Assembly (NCBI GenBank): GCA_022798855.1
Contig: JAAWNI010000080.1
Coordinates: 1-9,294 of the forward strand
Direction of reading: 5' to 3'
DNA: 9,294 nt
Source: Lawsonibacter sp.
GTDB lineage: Bacteria > Bacillota > Clostridia > Oscillospirales > Oscillospiraceae
The notes under the pieces were generated by a model. The model was not told the origin of the DNA. It saw only the letters and a list, made by a program, of their open reading frames with translations, and did not search any database. Every line of letters starts with the position of its first letter. Positions within the stretch are counted from its first letter, which is position 1. This document shows positions 7,195-9,294 of the stretch, one piece after another. The translations under genes were made by a program, and so were the position numbers.

Positions 7195-8046
7195 TCAGGG
7201 GGTTCCCTGCCGGTCGATTTCCTCCTTGGACTCCCGGCCCTGGCGCAGCAGTTCCTCCAGGCCCGCCCGGTCCCCAGCGGCGATGGCCTGCCGGGTCTGG
7301 TCCATGGCGGAGATCAGCTGGTCGATCTCGGACAGCAGGGCTTCCCGGTTCATAAGGAACAGCTCCGCCCAGACCGACTCGTTGAGGCAGGCCACCCGGG
7401 TCATGTCCCTGTAGCTGCCGCCGGCGAAGCCCAGGCACCGCCGGGAAGCCGGGCTTTTCACGTAGCAGTTGGACACCACGTGGGCCAGCTGGGAGGTGTG
7501 GGCGATCATCCGGTCGTGGGTCTGGGGGCCGCAGACCTCGACCCGCTGAAAGCCCACCTGGCGGAACAGGCCGCTCAGCTCCTCGATATCGCCCTCCGCC
7601 GTGGCGGCGGTGGGGGTCAGGACCATGCTGGCCCCCTGGAACAGATCCGGGAAGGAGCGGCCATACCCCGCCTTTTCCAGGCCTGCCATGGGGTGGCCGC
7701 CGGTGTACCGCAGGCCGTATTCCAGCGCCAGAGGAGCAACCTCCTCCACTACCGCCGTTTTCACCCCCACCAGGTCCACCACCTGGGCCCCGCGCTTCAT
7801 CAGCGGAATGGCCCGGCGGAGGTATTGGATGGTGGCCTGGGGGTAGAGCACCGGAATCAGCAGGTCGCACTGGGACAGCAGAGCGTCGCCGGCGATGCCG
7901 TCGATGGCGCCGTCGGCCAGGGCCTTCTCCGCCACCGACCGGGTGCGGTTCCAGCCCCAGACCCTGTGGTCCGTGTACTTTTTCAGGGCCTTCGCCATGG
8001 AGCCGCCCTCCAGCCCCAGGCCCGCCACCACAATCAGCTTTCCCAT
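7195..8046 (-). CDS. tyrA: Prephenate dehydrogenase
   Basis: A 283-residue cytosolic enzyme that converts prephenate to 4-hydroxyphenylpyruvate with NAD(P)+ in tyrosine synthesis; arogenate use cannot be excluded. The N-terminal Rossmann domain has VAGLGLEGGSMAKAL (7-21), the GxGxxGG nucleotide loop with Glu in place of the usual Ile. Then DLVGVK (91-96), GGHPMAG with His118 (116-122), THDRM (177-181), SQLAHV with the expected catalytic His189, and GFAGGSYRDMTRVA (206-219) in the helical C-terminal domain. There is no fused chorismate mutase and no ACT domain, so feedback control through ACT is absent. The start at 8046 has AAGGAG about seven bases upstream. The longer frame from a GTG at 8079 falls in a leader hairpin and is rejected. 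Other aromatic genes are not adjacent. Confidence 0.92.
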   Translation of the reverse strand: MGKLIVVAGLGLEGGSMAKALKKYTDHRVWGWNRTRSVAEKALADGAIDGIAGDALLSQCDLLIPVLYPQATIQYLRRAIPLMKRGAQVVDLVGVKTAVVEEVAPLALEYGLRYTGGHPMAGLEKAGYGRSFPDLFQGASMVLTPTAATAEGDIEELSGLFRQVGFQRVEVCGPQTHDRMIAHTSQLAHVVSNCYVKSPASRRCLGFAGGSYRDMTRVACLNESVWAELFLMNREALLSEIDQLISAMDQTRQAIAAGDRAGLEELLRQGRESKEEIDRQGTP

Positions 8047-8070
8047 AGTTATGCTCCTTTGCCGTCCAAA

Positions 8071-8091
8071 CGGAGGCACAGCTGGCCTCCG
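8071..8091 (-). promoter_or_regulatory. Leader hairpin in the tyrA 5' untranslated region
   Basis: CGGAGGC and GCCTCCG form a perfect seven-base stem around a seven-base loop, with two further G-T pairs possible. It lies between the promoter and the ribosome site and is followed on the - strand by TTTGG, too short a T run for a firm terminator. It could be an attenuator-like or protein-binding site. No T-box features (GGTGGNACCGCG) are present and the leader is only about 70 bases. Confidence 0.4.
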
Positions 8092-8121
8092 CCCTGTAAT
8101 TCGCTGGGTTAAAGCAGGTTA

Positions 8122-8151
8122 ATTATAGCGTCCAGACCGTTGGAATGTCAA
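8122..8151 (-). promoter_or_regulatory. Consensus sigma-A promoter of tyrA
   Basis: On the - strand TTGACA (8151-8146), an 18-base spacer and TATAAT (8127-8122): both hexamers match consensus exactly. Transcription should start near 8115 and run through the leader hairpin into tyrA and the methyltransferase gene. The spacer is one base longer than optimal. Confidence 0.88.
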
Positions 8152-8241
8152 GATGGAAATACATTGGGGAAATTGATAAAGGACCAGAGGTCCTAAATTA
8201 CCCTCGGCCAGCTTGGAGCGATTTACAAAATCTTTCAAAAT

Positions 8242-8269
8242 CAGGAGGACGGCCGCAGCCGCCCTCCTG
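8242..8269 (-). terminator. Terminator for the right-edge gene
   Basis: CAGGAGGACGGC (8242-8253) and GCCGCCCTCCTG (8258-8269) form a 12-position stem with one mismatch around CGCA. On the - strand the stem is followed by ATTTTGAAAGATTTTG, a broken T-rich tract. It ends the - strand gene lying upstream, with the 168-base repeat between gene and hairpin. The + strand side is not T-rich. Confidence 0.65.
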
Positions 8270-8272
8270 TTG

Positions 8273-8440
8273 TTAGGGCTTGTTTGAAACATGTCAATAC
8301 GCCCAAACGGCGGTCTTTTTTCCGCCATACTGCCCCAATTTTTCTTAAAATACATCCAGTATTCCTGCAAAAAATTGTGTTTGTCAGGCGGAAAAATTCC
8401 TCACCGTTGTGCATATTTCCATTTTTCAAACAGCGCCTAA
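8273..8440. repeat. 168-base MITE-like element with terminal inverted repeats
   Basis: The left end TTAGGGCTTGTTTGAAA (8273-8289) and the right end TTTCAAACAGCGCCTAA (8424-8440) are inverted repeats matching at 14 of 17 positions. The ends can be read as a TA duplication around GG/GC-starting inverted repeats, the target preference of the IS630/Tc1-mariner group (inference). The inside holds a small GGCGG/CCGCC hairpin with a T-rich loop and no transposase. Its right edge supplies the TAG stop of the neighbouring gene. Its ends resemble those of copies 1 and 2 (TTAG..C.TGTTT), but its interior differs. Confidence 0.65.
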
Positions 8441-9294
8441 TCATCGTCATCCAAAGCAAACAGCGGATTGTTGTCCGCATCAATGCTTGGCATAGGTTTT
8501 GTGCTCCCTGTGTGCTGATAGGCGTGGATATCAGCGCCGTCACTGATGTCATGATCCATAAAAGTACCGTTATCCACAAGCGGCTGCAGCGCCTGGATGA
8601 TAAAATACTCACCCCAACTGGTACCGCCATTGACAGGGGCTGTAAGGTTTAGCTCGGACAGCTCCTCAAAATTTTTAATATCAGAAGGAGAATAGCACGT
8701 CTTTGTCAACATGGCCTCTGGAATCAGCCTCGCATACCGTTCATACACGTCGGCTCTGAGGTACGCATAGGCGCGGTGGCCATCAGATATTTTCTGGCTC
8801 AGCCTTTCGCGCAAGTCTTTTGATTCTTCATTCGCGGTAAACTTTTCCGCTAATTTTTGCATCAGACTCTTGGGGTAGAGATCCTGCAATCGTTGCTGGA
8901 TTACTTCTGTCTCACTGTTTATTGTGCCGCCATTGTATATCAAACCGCCCTTTTTCTCTATCGCGCGAATATGGTGGGAATAATAATACCTTTTAGCCTG
9001 CAAACCGAGATAGGGCGGATAAGCCGGCAGGGGCTGCCCCTCCGCAATCTTCTTTTTGATGTCGGACAAGACGCCGAAAGAGATATATGGGCCTACAATG
9101 AGGCAAAATACAATCCGTAAAAACCCAAATGTCAACAGTGAAGTTAAGCTTTTCGCTAAATAGAGCTTATCGACCCTCGGGTTCAACGTGTTGGGTGTAG
9201 CGCGACAAAATTTTTGAGAAACTCGGACAGCGAAAATGAGAAAAAATAGCGGATTTCTTAGAAGTAATTCTAAGCCCGCCCGCTTGCGGCGACG
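8437..9294 (-). CDS. Uncharacterised membrane-anchored protein (partial, start outside window)
   Basis: I do not recognise this protein. The frame is open from the window edge to TAG at 8437-8439 (285 residues). The first usable start inside, TTG at 9186, has no ribosome site, and the 36 codons before it read as protein (basic RRRKR, then hydrophobic NPLFFLIFAV), so the true start is probably off the window. A second, stronger hydrophobic segment covers about fragment residues 51-76. The rest is soluble: a basic and tyrosine-rich stretch with SHHIRAIEKKGG, a charged helical part, and an acidic tail ending LDDDD. No catalytic motif is evident. The DNA is AT-richer than the neighbouring core genes, which suggests transfer. 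The stop is built from the end of the 168-base repeat, so the C-terminus may have been altered by insertion. Confidence 0.6.
   Translation of the reverse strand, partial: RRRKRAGLELLLRNPLFFLIFAVRVSQKFCRATPNTLNPRVDKLYLAKSLTSLLTFGFLRIVFCLIVGPYISFGVLSDIKKKIAEGQPLPAYPPYLGLQAKRYYYSHHIRAIEKKGGLIYNGGTINSETEVIQQRLQDLYPKSLMQKLAEKFTANEESKDLRERLSQKISDGHRAYAYLRADVYERYARLIPEAMLTKTCYSPSDIKNFEELSELNLTAPVNGGTSWGEYFIIQALQPLVDNGTFMDHDISDGADIHAYQHTGSTKPMPSIDADNNPLFALDDDD

Noticed and set aside
7480..8112. 210-codon + strand frame opposite tyrA
   Set aside because: Antisense shadow of tyrA; low-complexity translation and no ribosome site.
8180..8194. Perfect palindrome AGGACC-AGA-GGTCCT upstream of the tyrA promoter
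   Set aside because: Six-base arms with a three-base loop; could be an operator, but one short copy alone cannot be distinguished from chance.
8119..8370. 83-codon - strand frame crossing the left edge of the 168-base element
   Set aside because: It runs across the element boundary, the terminator hairpin and the tyrA promoter region, so it cannot be a conserved gene. At most its first part reflects repeat-borne coding potential.
8241..8630. 129-codon - strand frame overlapping the right-edge gene
   Set aside because: Overlaps the more protein-like frame and runs through the repeat and terminator; no motif.
9257..9274. CTTAGAA/TTCTAAG inverted repeat near the right edge, as a terminator
   Set aside because: Only seven AT-rich pairs, no adjacent T tract, and it lies within the open frame of the right-edge protein.

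Overview
The window looks like a piece of chromosome from a GC-rich, low-G+C-phylum (Bacillota) anaerobe, most likely a gut clostridium of the Oscillospiraceae type. This is inferred from three things: a class 1B PyrK/PyrD pair, strong AGGAGG-type ribosome sites, and sigma-A promoters of TTGACA/TATAAT type set in otherwise GC-rich DNA. Most of it is ordinary core genome. The unusual parts are a set of short mobile-looking repeats at gene ends and an unrecognised, AT-richer gene at the right edge.

Left part, + strand (1-2208): the C-terminal end of pyrK overlaps pyrD by the ATGA motif, so the two subunits of the NAD-dependent dihydroorotate dehydrogenase of pyrimidine synthesis are translated together. 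A HAD-superfamily phosphatase follows 89 bases later with its own ribosome site. A strong terminator stands at 2174-2208.

Middle, + strand (2266-6593): three transport, sensing and housekeeping genes. First is a monocistronic Na+/phosphate cotransporter with a C-terminal PhoU-like domain. Next is a methyl-accepting chemotaxis receptor whose extracellular sensor looks like a zinc-binding CZB domain. Last is a RidA enamine/imine deaminase 42 bases further on. A hairpin with A and T tracts on its two sides ends transcription from both directions at 6561-6593.

Right part, - strand (9294-6595): prephenate dehydrogenase (tyrosine synthesis) is read from a promoter with perfect consensus hexamers and is followed by an integral-membrane methyltransferase of the isoprenylcysteine/phospholipid type. 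Upstream of these, an uncharacterised membrane-anchored protein runs off the right edge. Its frame is open all the way to the window end, so it is larger than its first apparent start suggests.

Three short repeats with TTAG...CTAA-type ends lie exactly at stop codons: copy 1 at the end of the HAD gene, copy 2 (inverted) at the end of the phosphate transporter, and a 168-base element with clear terminal inverted repeats at the end of the right-edge gene. Together they suggest a non-autonomous transposable element (MITE) family that settles at gene ends. I see no CRISPR array, tRNA, rRNA or complete insertion sequence, and no obviously new multi-gene system.
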